DNA of 64,000 bases from UBA1181 sp045639525 (GTDB taxonomy: Bacteria; Bacteroidota; Bacteroidia; Bacteroidales; Paludibacteraceae). Below are positions 26,959-35,581 of this stretch, piece after piece. The notes under the pieces are model-generated. The model did not search any database. It was not told the DNA's origin and saw only the letters and a list, made by a program, of their open reading frames with translations. The number at the start of each line of letters is the position of its first letter. Within the stretch, counting starts at the first letter, position 1. The DNA is taken from assembly GCA_045639525.1 (NCBI GenBank), contig JAZUDI010000083.1, positions 1 to 64,000 of the forward strand, in the 5' to 3' direction. The translations under genes were made by a program, and so were the position numbers.

Positions 26959-27075
26959 CACATTGCACTGATATTTTAAACAACCTATAAATAGACGCAG
27001 GGGCCTTAGCCGTACTGCGAGTAACTCGATTTTATGCGGATTGCTCCGTCTATAATGTAGTATGCAAATTCCGTG
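26921..27075 (-). ncRNA. Candidate structured small RNA upstream of pepD
   Basis: No plausible coding gene lies between pepD and recG, yet the minus strand is structured. A rod-like element is closed by TAGACG / CGTCTA (27052-27047 with 26997-26992) and contains CCG/CGG pairs and a CGAG-TTA-CTCG hairpin. An outer TTGCA / TGCAA pairing (27067-27063 with 26967-26963) would enclose a large asymmetric bubble, and an intrinsic terminator follows. The overall shape recalls 6S-type RNAs, but I cannot assign a family. The 5' end is approximate, with only an imperfect -7 box (TAGTTTG, 27083-27077). The AT-rich stretch 27084-27273 shows nothing further. Confidence 0.5.
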
Positions 27076-27273
27076 CCAAACTATATCGTTTATGCGTTCG
27101 AATTGTAGATTTATTTTATTTGTATTGATGTATTATATAATAACAATAAGTAAATTGATAATAAATATTGTATTTTGCGGCGTTTTATATTAGAAAAATG
27201 TATCTATGGTGTGATGTTGTGTTTGAAGAACATAGACCTTGGATGGTTCTTTTTCATCTTCTTACCTTTTTTG

Positions 27274-27281
27274 TATATTTG
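27274..27281 (+). promoter_or_regulatory. -7 element TATATTTG of recG
   Basis: Exact TAnnTTTG match 33 bases before the recG ATG. No TTG at the expected -33 distance. Confidence 0.5.
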
Positions 27282-27314
27282 TAATATAATGTCCATTCAT
27301 TTATTAGACTGAGC

Positions 27315-29426
27315 ATGTCGGATTTTTTAGATAAGGAGATAACCTATTTGCCGGGCGTCGGCCCCAAAAAGTCGGAGGTCTTGAAGAAGGAACTGAATGT
27401 TGCTTCTTACGGAGACTTGCTTCGCTGTTATCCCTATCGTTATGTGGATCGGACAAAATTTTACCGTATAAAAGAGATCTCTCCCGCTTCCATGTATGTA
27501 CAGATTCGTGGTACGATTCTCTCCATGACCACACAAGGTACAGGAAGGAGCGCACGCGTGGTGGCCAATTTTTCGGATGGGCAATCGGTTATTGAACTGA
27601 TTTGGTTCAAAGGGGTGAAATATGTAATGGAGAGATATAAGCCAGGGCATGAGTTTGTGGCTTTCGGCAAGGTTTCTGAATTCAATGGACGTTGCAATTT
27701 AGTTCATCCTGATATGGAAACGATCAATGAGGCGCTTTCCAAGCAGACACTCGGTGGTGTGCAGGGTATGTACAATACGACCGAGAAGATGAAGAACTCT
27801 TCATTGACTACACGGGCGATGCAAAAGATGGTCGCTGAGGTTTTTTCCGCATTGGGAACTCAGCGATTGACAGAGACTTTGCCCGATTATTTGATTCAGG
27901 AGAAACATTTGATGCCTTTTCATGAGGCGATGCTCAATATCCATTTCCCGCAATCCCAAGATGCGCTTCGTTTGGCGCAGTTTAGACTGAAGTTCGAAGA
28001 ACTCTTTTTGATTCAGTTACAGATGTTGCGTCAGCGTAATGTCCGCAGGATTCGTTTTGCTGGATTCATGTTTTCAAAAGTAGGGGAGTTCTTCAACCGT
28101 TTTTACAGCGAATTTCTCCCTTTCCAGTTGACCAATGCACAGAAGAAGGTGCTGAAGGAGATCCACGCCGATATGGCGAGTGGAAAGCAGATGAACCGTT
28201 TGCTTCAAGGCGATGTGGGTAGCGGAAAGACGTTGGTGGCTTTGATGTCCATGCTGATCGCTTTGGATAACGGGTATCAGGCGGCCATGATGGCTCCTAC
28301 CGAAATCTTGGCGCAGCAACATTTCGAATCCATTTCGAAGATGTTGAATGGCTTGGATGTGAAGGTGGCCTTATTGACGGGGTCATCCAAGAAGAAGGAG
28401 CGTGAGGTGGTATTGCAGGGAATCAAGGATGGAACTATCCAGATATTGATCGGAACCCATGCTTTGTTGGAGGATCCGGTAGTCTTTCAGTCGTTAGGGT
28501 GTGTGGTCATTGATGAGCAACACCGTTTTGGCGTGGAACAAAGGGCAAGATTGTGGGGAAAGAGCGAACGCCCTCCGCATGTGTTGGTGATGACCGCCAC
28601 TCCTATTCCTCGCACATTGGCCATGACGATTTATGGCGATCTGGATGTTTCTGTCATTGATGAGTTGCCTCCTGGTCGTAAGCCGATTGGCACTTCTCAC
28701 CGATTTGATACGCATCGATCAGTCATATATGACTTCATAAAGTCCGAAATTGCGAAGGGACGGCAGGCTTATATTGTCTATCCGATGATTCAGGAGTCTG
28801 AGAAATCTGATTGGGCGAATATTGAGGCTGGCTATGAGTCATTGAAGCAGATATTCCCTGAACCCTACTACCATTTGGGCATGGTCCATGGAAAAATGAA
28901 ACCGGAGGAGAAAGATGCGCAGATGCGTCTTTTTGCTTCGGGTGCTACGCAAATATTGGTGGCAACCACTGTGATTGAGGTGGGCGTGAACGTACCCAAC
29001 GCTTCTGTTATGTTGATTGAGAGCGCTGAACGGTTTGGTCTGTCTCAACTTCATCAGTTACGCGGACGTGTCGGACGTGGTGCTGACCAGTCCTATTGTA
29101 TCCTTCTCACCTCTGTTAAACTATCCAATGATGGTAGGCAGCGTATGGAGGTGATGACACGGACCTGTAATGGCTTTGAAATCTCTGAGGTGGATTTGAA
29201 AATGCGCGGTCCAGGTGATTTGGAGGGGACACAGCAGAGTGGTGTCGCTTTGAATCTGAAAATTACGAATTTGGCCACGGATGGAGAGATTATCCAATAT
29301 GCCCGCGATGCGGCAAGTGATGTGTTGGATGCCGACCCTGATTTATTGTTGCCTGAGAATTACTTGTTGAATCGACACTTGGATAGGGTAGCAAAGGAGT
29401 CGGTTAATTGGGGGGTGATATCTTAA
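27315..29426 (+). CDS. recG: ATP-dependent DNA helicase RecG
   Basis: RecG remodels stalled replication forks and Holliday junctions. The 703-residue length and motif order fit. An N-terminal wedge/OB region (about 1-240, starting YLPGVGPKKSEVL) is followed by Walker A GDVGSGKT at 299-306, motif II DEQH at 400-403, TATPIPRTLAM, and the C-terminal helicase lobe with TTVIEVGVNVPNA and QLRGRVGRG. The following 95 bases to the terminator at 29531 contain only small imperfect hairpins. Confidence 0.97.
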   Translation: MSDFLDKEITYLPGVGPKKSEVLKKELNVASYGDLLRCYPYRYVDRTKFYRIKEISPASMYVQIRGTILSMTTQGTGRSARVVANFSDGQSVIELIWFKGVKYVMERYKPGHEFVAFGKVSEFNGRCNLVHPDMETINEALSKQTLGGVQGMYNTTEKMKNSSLTTRAMQKMVAEVFSALGTQRLTETLPDYLIQEKHLMPFHEAMLNIHFPQSQDALRLAQFRLKFEELFLIQLQMLRQRNVRRIRFAGFMFSKVGEFFNRFYSEFLPFQLTNAQKKVLKEIHADMASGKQMNRLLQGDVGSGKTLVALMSMLIALDNGYQAAMMAPTEILAQQHFESISKMLNGLDVKVALLTGSSKKKEREVVLQGIKDGTIQILIGTHALLEDPVVFQSLGCVVIDEQHRFGVEQRARLWGKSERPPHVLVMTATPIPRTLAMTIYGDLDVSVIDELPPGRKPIGTSHRFDTHRSVIYDFIKSEIAKGRQAYIVYPMIQESEKSDWANIEAGYESLKQIFPEPYYHLGMVHGKMKPEEKDAQMRLFASGATQILVATTVIEVGVNVPNASVMLIESAERFGLSQLHQLRGRVGRGADQSYCILLTSVKLSNDGRQRMEVMTRTCNGFEISEVDLKMRGPGDLEGTQQSGVALNLKITNLATDGEIIQYARDAASDVLDADPDLLLPENYLLNRHLDRVAKESVNWGVIS

Positions 29427-29523
29427 TTAAGAATTAAGAAACGTCAGTTTGACGAAGTCAGTTAAGAGTTGGAATATAAAGGGATGCTAGTTCGACGATG
29501 TCGATTGGCGTTTTTTTATAAGC

Positions 29524-29560
29524 AAAAAAAAGAGCCATCCGAAAGGATGACTCTTTTTTA
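29524..29560. terminator. Bidirectional terminator between recG and ompA-like gene
   Basis: Stem AGAGcCATCC / GGATGaCTCT with a GAAA loop (29531-29554), flanked by A-run on the left and T-run on the right, so it can end transcripts from either side. It serves the minus-strand OmpA gene directly. Confidence 0.9.
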
Positions 29561-29582
29561 TTGTTCTAGACTAATCTACTGA

Positions 29583-30800
29583 TTACTTAGAGAACAAGTT
29601 AACCTCTACACGACGGTTCTTTGCTCTACCAGCAGCAGTGTTGTTAGAAGCGATTGGCTTAGTTGAACCGAATCCCTCAGACTCGATGTTAGCAGCTTGA
29701 ACGCCCTTGTTAGTCAAATAGTTCTTTACAGAAGCTGCACGATCTTGAGAAAGTTGCATGTTAGCAGCAGCCTTACCTACGTTATCGGTGTGACCAGCCA
29801 ACTTAACTGACCACTCAGGGTGCTTAACGAGCAACTCAGCCAAACCGTTCAAGTAAGGGAATGAACCCTCCTTGATGATAGCCTTACCAGACTCGAACTC
29901 CAAGTTAGACATTGCAGTCTCGATGATCTTAGCCTCCTCAACAGTTGGCTTGTAAGCAACTTTTGGCTTAGTAGCCTTGATGTGACGATCCAAAGAGTCT
30001 TGAACGAACTTGATGTCGTTTTGCAACTTCTTGATTTGAGCGTTTTGATCCTCGATCTTTTGCTCCAACTTAGCGTTAGCCTCGTCGCAAGCCTTCTTTT
30101 GAGCCTCGAGAAGACCGCTCATATCTGGCATCTCAACTTGTGGGATGTAGTCAGCCCAAGCGATGTTGCGGATGTTGCTCTCGCCAGCGAACTTGATGCG
30201 AACACCAAGCAAACCAGTGATAGTAGAACGACCTGCAGCATAGTTCATGTGCTCAGCAGTTGTGTGAAGACGATATTGACCAGCCAAGTAGATACCTACC
30301 CACTTGCATACGTTGTACTCCAACTTAGAACCACCCAACATCAAGAACTTAGCGCCCTTGTTAGCGTCCTCGTTCTCAACTGCGTTCTTGTAGATAGTAG
30401 CACCCAAACCAGCAGTTCCATACCAGTTCAACTTTTGCCATCCTGCAGAACGGTAAGGAGCGATGATGTTAGAGATGTTGATAGATCCGAAGATGTCAAT
30501 ATCGTGGTTCTTAACATCCAAATCATTCAAATCCTTCTTGATGAACATGTACTCCAAGCCCATTCCCCAACGTGGGTTGAATGTTCTCTCTACCAATCCA
30601 CCGATAGCCAAATCTACCTTTTGGTCAGCAGTACGGACGTAGTTGATACCACCTTGAACTGCTACAGACCAGTGGTTGAAAGACTCTGATGCTGCTGCCT
30701 CTGCTTGAGCTTGCTCAGAAGTTGCCTCAGCTGCCTCTTGAGCGTTAGCAGATACTGCGAAGCTCATTGCTGCCAATACAGCCAAAAAACTTTTTTTCAT
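29583..30800 (-). CDS. OmpA-family outer-membrane protein with coiled-coil linker
   Basis: The protein is 405 residues. It has a signal peptide (ending VSANAQ), an Ala/Glu-rich start, an N-terminal barrel (about 42-215), a heptad-like coiled coil (about 235-280, CDEANAKLEQKIEDQNAQ and following), and a C-terminal OmpA domain (about 300-405) with LAGHTDNVG and RRVEVNLF. The OmpA domain should bind peptidoglycan. It differs from the protein at 7963 by having a coiled coil in place of TSP3 repeats. Coiled-coil OmpA proteins in this phylum often form trimers or heterotrimers, an inference here. Regular codon use suggests high expression. Confidence 0.93.
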   Translation of the reverse strand: MKKSFLAVLAAMSFAVSANAQEAAEATSEQAQAEAAASESFNHWSVAVQGGINYVRTADQKVDLAIGGLVERTFNPRWGMGLEYMFIKKDLNDLDVKNHDIDIFGSINISNIIAPYRSAGWQKLNWYGTAGLGATIYKNAVENEDANKGAKFLMLGGSKLEYNVCKWVGIYLAGQYRLHTTAEHMNYAAGRSTITGLLGVRIKFAGESNIRNIAWADYIPQVEMPDMSGLLEAQKKACDEANAKLEQKIEDQNAQIKKLQNDIKFVQDSLDRHIKATKPKVAYKPTVEEAKIIETAMSNLEFESGKAIIKEGSFPYLNGLAELLVKHPEWSVKLAGHTDNVGKAAANMQLSQDRAASVKNYLTNKGVQAANIESEGFGSTKPIASNNTAAGRAKNRRVEVNLFSK

Positions 30801-30848
30801 ACTCTTTATAAAATTAATTGTTTAAAATATCAAAATTTTTCACAAATA

Positions 30849-30885
30849 TCCGAATTATTTTTCAAAGTGTGAAAAATAATTCGGA
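30849..30885. terminator. Long AT-rich inverted repeat after rpsA
   Basis: A perfect 16-base-pair inverted repeat (TCCGAATTATTTTTCA and its complement, loop AAGTG) lies 10 bases past the rpsA stop and 50 bases before the OmpA start. It is the likely rpsA terminator, although the minus-strand tail (ATATTTGTG) is not a pure T run. It could also be a processing site or operator. Confidence 0.6.
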
Positions 30886-30895
30886 ATTTTTGTTG

Positions 30896-32695
30896 TTATT
30901 TTTTCTCGCTAGCGTCCAATTGGCTCTTCAATGCAGCCAACTCCTCGATGTCGCCCAAAGTAGCCTTCTCTACAGCGATAACTGGTTGATCAGCCTTCTT
31001 TGTTGACTTCTTCTTGCGATTATCCTTCTTCTCCTCAGTCTCTTCGCCGTTTGCCTTTTGTGCATCCTCGAAGATTCTGCTGTGAGACAAGATGATTCTC
31101 TTAGACTCCTTGTTGAACTCGATTACCTTGAATTGCAACTTCTCGTCAACCTTAGCTTGAGACTTATCCTCCTTTACCAAGTGCTTAGGAGTTGCGAATC
31201 CCTCAACGCCATAAGGCAAGGCGATCACTGCACCCTTGTCCATCATCTCGATGATTGTACCCTCGTGGATTGAATCAACGGTGAATACCTTCTCGAACTC
31301 GTCCCAAGGATTCTCCTCCAATTGCTTGTGACCCAAGCTCAAACGACGATTCTCCTTGTCGATCTCCAATACTTGTACCTCGATGTCAGCACCTGTTTGA
31401 GTAAACTCAGATGGGTGCTTGATTTTCTTGGTCCAAGACAAGTCAGAGATGTGGATCAAACCGTCAACGCCCTCAGCGATCTCTACGAATACACCGAAGT
31501 TAGTGAAGTTACGAACCTTTGCAGTGTGCTTAGTACCTACTGCATAGTCAGTATCGATAGTATCCCATGGATCAGCCTTCAATTGCTTGATACCCAAAGA
31601 CATCTTTCTCTCCTCGCGGTCCAAAGTCAAAACTACTGCCTCAACCTCGTCGCCTACCTTCATGAAGTCTTGTGCGCTACGCAAGTGTTGTGACCAAGAC
31701 ATCTCAGAAACGTGGATCAAACCTTCAACGCCTGGAGCGATCTCAACGAATGCACCGTAGTCAGCCATAACGACTACCTTACCCTTCACCTTGTCACCAA
31801 CCTTCAAGTTAGCGTCCAAAGCATCCCATGGATGAGGAGTCAATTGCTTCAAACCAAGAGCGATACGCTTCTTGTCATCATCGAAGTCGAGGATAACAAC
31901 GTTCAACTTTTGATCCAATGCAACTACCTCTTCTGGGTGAGTTACGCGGCCCCAAGACAAGTCTGTGATGTGGATCAAACCGTCTACGCCACCCAAGTCG
32001 ATGAATACACCGTAAGAAGTGATGTTCTTGACAGTTCCTTCCAAAACTTGACCCTTCTCGAGCTTTGAGATGATGTCCTTCTTTTGTTGCTCCAACTCAG
32101 CCTCGATAAGAGCCTTGTGTGATACAACAACATTCTTGAACTCGTGGTTGATTTTTACTACCTTGAATTCCATTGTCTTACCAACGAATACATCGTAGTC
32201 ACGGATTGGCTTAACATCGATTTGTGAACCTGGCAAGAATGCCTCGATGCCGAATACATCAACGATCATACCACCCTTAGTGCGGCACTTGATGTAACCC
32301 ATGATAACTTTATCGTTCTCCAAAGCCTCGTTAACGCAATCCCAAGAACGAGCTGCGCGTGCTTTCTTGTGGGAAAGGATCAATTGACCCTTCTTGTCCT
32401 CTTGGCTCTCGATGTAAACCTCTACATCGTCACCGATCTTCAAATCTGGGTTGTAACGGAACTCGTTCATTGAAACGATACCGTCTGACTTGTAACCTAC
32501 GTTTACAACAACCTCTCTCTTGTTCATAGAGATTACCTTACCGATAACAACGTCCTTGTCCTTTACTACGTTCAAGGTGTCGTCATACTTGCTGGTAAGT
32601 TCCTCGCGGCTAATGCTTGAATCAGCGTCGCCATTCTCAAAAGCGTCCCAGTCAAATCCTTCAACTGGCTTTACGTTTTTTGTTAATTCGCTCAT
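30896..32695 (-). CDS. rpsA: 30S ribosomal protein S1
   Basis: This 599-residue protein has six S1 RNA-binding repeats. The clearest read VKNITSYGVFIDLGGVDGLI, GKVVVMADYGAFVEIAPGVE and VRNFTNFGVFVEIAEGVDGL. A lysine-rich tail follows (EEKKDNRKKKSTKKADQ). S1 brings mRNA to the small subunit, which matters in a phylum that seldom uses Shine-Dalgarno pairing. A TAATTTCG box at 32762-32755, one base off consensus, is the likely -7 element. Confidence 0.97.
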   Translation of the reverse strand: MSELTKNVKPVEGFDWDAFENGDADSSISREELTSKYDDTLNVVKDKDVVIGKVISMNKREVVVNVGYKSDGIVSMNEFRYNPDLKIGDDVEVYIESQEDKKGQLILSHKKARAARSWDCVNEALENDKVIMGYIKCRTKGGMIVDVFGIEAFLPGSQIDVKPIRDYDVFVGKTMEFKVVKINHEFKNVVVSHKALIEAELEQQKKDIISKLEKGQVLEGTVKNITSYGVFIDLGGVDGLIHITDLSWGRVTHPEEVVALDQKLNVVILDFDDDKKRIALGLKQLTPHPWDALDANLKVGDKVKGKVVVMADYGAFVEIAPGVEGLIHVSEMSWSQHLRSAQDFMKVGDEVEAVVLTLDREERKMSLGIKQLKADPWDTIDTDYAVGTKHTAKVRNFTNFGVFVEIAEGVDGLIHISDLSWTKKIKHPSEFTQTGADIEVQVLEIDKENRRLSLGHKQLEENPWDEFEKVFTVDSIHEGTIIEMMDKGAVIALPYGVEGFATPKHLVKEDKSQAKVDEKLQFKVIEFNKESKRIILSHSRIFEDAQKANGEETEEKKDNRKKKSTKKADQPVIAVEKATLGDIEELAALKSQLDASEKK

Positions 32696-32884
32696 TTTAA
32701 ATTAATTAATAAATTTAATTAGTCGTTAGACATTATATTTTGTAAAAATCGGTGCGAAATTAGGAATTTTTATTTACATATGGAAATATTATTGACAATT
32801 TTTTGTGATATGAAACATCTCTTTTTGAGATAGATAGGTTGAAAAAATCGAAGTGTGGAATTGTTGCACAGGTGTAGGTGGGAT

Positions 32885-33092
32885 AGAATAAAAAAGCCGC
32901 ACCGAAATTAATTAAACTCCTGTAAAATAGGAATTGAGCGTTTCCCAGTCTTTGTAATCCACCGTGTCATGATGACAACCCGAAGGTGTGGCCCGCCATT
33001 GATTTGGAGGTGTACGCCCGTTATGAGATTTGATTGTTAAGTTTAACCATAATAGACGGTGCGGCCAATCTTTCTTTGTTTCTATGTTTTTT
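32885..33092 (-). ncRNA. Candidate structured small RNA upstream of rpsA (6S-like outline)
   Basis: This is a minus-strand transcript of about 200 bases with both ends defined. A consensus promoter lies at 33130-33099. A perfect 9-base closing stem, GCCGCACCG / CGGTGCGGC (33065-33057 with 32904-32896), brings the ends together, and its 3' arm runs into TTTTTTATT. Inside are ACC-TTCG-GGT and TGTCA-TCA-TGACA hairpins that can be enclosed by CCAC/GTGG. The gap is not coding on either strand. A long closed rod with promoter and terminator is how 6S RNA and the Bacteroidales-1 motif look, but I cannot confirm either family. It is too short for RNase P RNA or tmRNA. Confidence 0.7.
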
Positions 33093-33098
33093 TCAATT

Positions 33099-33130
33099 CA
33101 AAGGTAGCGTCTTTTTTCTGTTTCTGCAAA
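33099..33130 (-). promoter_or_regulatory. Consensus promoter of the small RNA
   Basis: On the minus strand, TTTG (33130-33127), a 20-base spacer and TACCTTTG (33106-33099), a full match to the Bacteroidota -33/-7 pattern. It points away from the methyltransferase gene and toward the structured RNA. The next 107 bases to 33237 hold no further signal. Confidence 0.85.
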
Positions 33131-33237
33131 TCTTTTCGCTGCTTCTTTTTATTTATTATTTGCTAAATTCGCGGTCGTCTTTGAAGTGTACTTCCTTTCT
33201 CTCTTCATGGACGTTTATGGTGTAATGTCCGTTAATC

Positions 33238-33954
33238 ATGCATGTTATGGCTGGTACAGTTTATTTGATTCCGAATACTTTGGGTGAGTGCGACACCCAG
33301 CATGTCCTCCCTGCCTATAATAGGGAAGTGATCCTTGCGATCAAACATTTCATTGTGGAGGATGTCCGTACTGCCCGTAGATTCCTTAAAAAAGTGGATT
33401 CCTCCATTAATATAGATGAGCTGACCTTTTATACCCTTAATAATCACACATCACCAGAGGAGATTGGCGGTTATTTGTTGCCGGCTAAGTCTGGTCTTGA
33501 TATGGGAATCATATCGGAGGCCGGATGCCCCGCCATAGCGGATCCGGGCGCCGATATTGTCCGTATGGCGCAGGAGGCGGATGTGAAAGTGGTCCCTTTG
33601 GTGGGACCTTCCTCTATTTTGTTGGGACTGATGGCTTCTGGTTTTAACGGCCAAAGTTTTGCCTTCGTTGGTTATCTTCCGATTAAACCTAATGAGCGTG
33701 ACCAGCGGTTGCGTCAGCTGGAAAAGCGTGCCCATGTGGAGAAACAATCGCAGATTTTTATTGAGACGCCATACCGTAACAATACTATGTTTGAGAATAT
33801 CCTCTCTGTTTGTCAGAGCGGAACCAAGTTGTGTGTCGCGTGTGACATCACCTTGGAGACGGAGTATATCAAGACGAAGAGTGTCGCTCAGTGGAAATCA
33901 TCCAAGCAACGTCCCGACCTTAACAAGCGACCTTGTATATTTATATTGTATTAG
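33238..33954 (+). CDS. RsmI-related tetrapyrrole-methylase-family SAM methyltransferase
   Basis: At 238 residues this is a little shorter than RsmI (about 280). The family core is clear: GIISEAGCPAIADPGADIV, VVPLVGPSSILLGLMASGF and FAFVGYLP match the RsmI pattern in which 16S rRNA C1402 is 2'-O-methylated. PYRNNTMFENIL is also typical. It may be a Bacteroidota paralogue with another substrate, so I give no gene symbol. ATG at 33238 or 33247 could be the start. Its 3' end overlaps the convergent histidine phosphatase gene by 14 bases. Confidence 0.82.
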   Translation: MHVMAGTVYLIPNTLGECDTQHVLPAYNREVILAIKHFIVEDVRTARRFLKKVDSSINIDELTFYTLNNHTSPEEIGGYLLPAKSGLDMGIISEAGCPAIADPGADIVRMAQEADVKVVPLVGPSSILLGLMASGFNGQSFAFVGYLPIKPNERDQRLRQLEKRAHVEKQSQIFIETPYRNNTMFENILSVCQSGTKLCVACDITLETEYIKTKSVAQWKSSKQRPDLNKRPCIFILY

Positions 33955-34588
33955 AAGCCTTGTTCGTTTGCTCGTCAAACCCGGCTAAGTGGGTGGTGTC
34001 GTTCCATGTGACTACATTCCATACGCCATCTCTCTTCTCTACGATGGCCACTGCTGTCGATAGCGGGTGCACCGCATAGGCGATGTCTGAAATCTGTTGG
34101 TATTTGAGGTAGGTATAGAGCGTTTTTAATAGAGCGCCGTGGGTGACCACCAAAATGTTTTCTCCTGGGTGTTCGGCTGCCACCCTCTCCATGAATTGAG
34201 CCGCACGGATCCGAACCTCTTCGTAGGTCTCGCAAGTCTCTCTCTTATACTTTTCGGGATGGTTCCAAAATAGGTCAATTTCTTCCGGGTACTCCTTTTT
34301 TAGATCGTCGATCAGAATGCCTTGCCAGTCTCCCATCAGGATCTCTTTGAGCGCCTCCTCCTTTTGTATGGGTAGCTGCCTCTCTCCAAGAATGTTCCGC
34401 GTCGTCTCCATGGCACGTCTGAGTGGACTGCTGTAAACCTGATCGAATGGAATCTCCTTTAGGTGCTTGCCTAACGCTTTCGCTTGGCTCACGCCGAGTG
34501 GTGTGAGGTCGGTTTCGAATTGGCCTTGCATGCGGTTCTCTTGGTTCCAGTAGGTTTGTCCGTGTCTGACGAGGTAAAAGCGTGTCAT
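33941..34588 (-). CDS. Histidine phosphatase family protein (phosphoglycerate-mutase-like)
   Basis: About 215 residues, with the phosphohistidine motif LVRHGQTYWN near the N-terminus, SSPLRRAMETT, LKEILMGDWQG and the second catalytic His in VVTHGALLK. Members remove phosphate from sugars, nucleotides (for example the cobalamin enzyme CobC) or proteins, and the substrate cannot be read here. I chose ATG at 34588 because RHG motifs lie within 10 residues of the start in this family. The 16 residues upstream run into the rpmF terminator. It overlaps the methyltransferase gene tail to tail. Confidence 0.87.
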   Translation of the reverse strand: MTRFYLVRHGQTYWNQENRMQGQFETDLTPLGVSQAKALGKHLKEIPFDQVYSSPLRRAMETTRNILGERQLPIQKEEALKEILMGDWQGILIDDLKKEYPEEIDLFWNHPEKYKRETCETYEEVRIRAAQFMERVAAEHPGENILVVTHGALLKTLYTYLKYQQISDIAYAVHPLSTAVAIVEKRDGVWNVVTWNDTTHLAGFDEQTNKASNTI

Positions 34589-34603
34589 TGATGATCTTAT
34601 TTG

Positions 34604-34642
34604 GCTGTAAAAAAAGAAAGGAGTCACACAAGGCAACTCCTT
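34604..34642 (-). terminator. Terminator after rpmF
   Basis: Stem AAGGAGT / ACTCCTT with an 11-base loop, followed on the minus strand by TTCTTTTTTT. It separates rpmF from the histidine phosphatase gene. Confidence 0.85.
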
Positions 34643-34668
34643 CCGATACGTTTATTATTCGGCGTCGA

Positions 34669-34854
34669 TTAAACAGCTTCTTGCTTCTCGATAGCCACCA
34701 TACCACGATAGTATCCGCAAGAACCGCATACTCTGTGATACAAATAAAGTGCGCCGCAATTTGGACATACTGCCAATGTAGGAGCTACTGCCTTGTAGTG
34801 AGTTCTTCTCTTAGCTCCTCTTGATTTACCTTGTCTTCGTTTAGGATGTGCCAT
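34669..34854 (-). CDS. rpmF: 50S ribosomal protein L32
   Basis: This 61-residue L32 begins MAHPKRRQGKSRGAKRRTHY. It retains the zinc ribbon (CPNCG and CGSCG), so it is the zinc-containing form. It follows the DUF177 gene by 18 bases, the usual pairing. The plsX-fabH genes that often come next are absent, since a terminator and an unrelated gene follow. Confidence 0.97.
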   Translation of the reverse strand: MAHPKRRQGKSRGAKRRTHYKAVAPTLAVCPNCGALYLYHRVCGSCGYYRGMVAIEKQEAV

Positions 34855-34872
34855 TGTTGTTAATATTTTAAA

Positions 34873-35460
34873 TTAGTTATTGTCTAATAATTTTTTGAGA
34901 GCGTTCCAGCGTGGATCGATTTCCCTCTCTGTATTCTCTTCGGATTCTTCGCTAGAGACGTCACTTGCCAGGCTGTCGTCATCTGAATCCTCCATTTCAT
35001 TTCTGTCAACTGCCAAATGTTTTCTGAGCGTCTTGACCATCTCTTCGTCACATTCTCCCGCCTCGTGGATATGGCGGATAGGAATTTGAAGGGCGATGAA
35101 TTCGTACATATACCAAGAGAGGTCTATTTCTCCCTCCTCCTCTGATACGACCACCAATCGGTCATCCTCTTCGGATTTGTCCTCTCCGAATTTCACAGTC
35201 AAACTCTCTTCGCAGGAAATCTCCTGGTCCATTTCGCTCAAACATCTGTCGCACAATACTTTTACTGTGCCCTCCATACTGAAGTTGATAAGGAAGGAGT
35301 GAAGTGTCTTTCTGACGGTGATGTCGGCTTGTACCTTGCCGCTGTTCACCTCTGGACCATCCACCATTTCGAAGAACTTGTCATTCAAAGCGTAATGGAA
35401 CTCGTGATCACCGATTTCCAAATCTTTTAAGGGTACTATGTAAGTATCTTCTATTTCCAC
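34873..35460 (-). CDS. DUF177 (YceD-like) protein
   Basis: A 195-residue protein of the YceD/DUF177 family, with VKVLCDRCLSEMDQEI giving the CxRC motif and the domain extending to about residue 120. The C-terminus is highly acidic (DSDDDSLASDVSSEESEEN). YceD homologues are linked to 23S rRNA accumulation in plants and E. coli, and the gene nearly always precedes rpmF, as here. The precise role in this organism is unknown. Confidence 0.9.
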   Translation of the reverse strand: MEIEDTYIVPLKDLEIGDHEFHYALNDKFFEMVDGPEVNSGKVQADITVRKTLHSFLINFSMEGTVKVLCDRCLSEMDQEISCEESLTVKFGEDKSEEDDRLVVVSEEEGEIDLSWYMYEFIALQIPIRHIHEAGECDEEMVKTLRKHLAVDRNEMEDSDDDSLASDVSSEESEENTEREIDPRWNALKKLLDNN

Positions 35461-35581
35461 TTATGTATGGATTCTAAAAATCTCCGCAAAATTACAAAAT
35501 TTAATGATATCTTAAACCTCTCTGAGATTCATTTTTTGAAAATTTGTAATTTTATTTTATAATGAACTGTTTCTTAGTATG

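Noticed and set aside
29427..29520. Possible small RNA after recG (short hairpins GTCA/TGAC and CGAC/GTCG)
   Set aside because: Stems are only four bases and there is no promoter match.
33010..33030. Short stretch recalling the 3' part of 16S rRNA (ACGGGCG)
   Set aside because: Only a few bases match and the order differs. No rRNA gene is present.
34588..34636. Longer start for the histidine phosphatase
   Set aside because: The extra residues overlap the rpmF terminator and push the RHG motif too far from the N-terminus.
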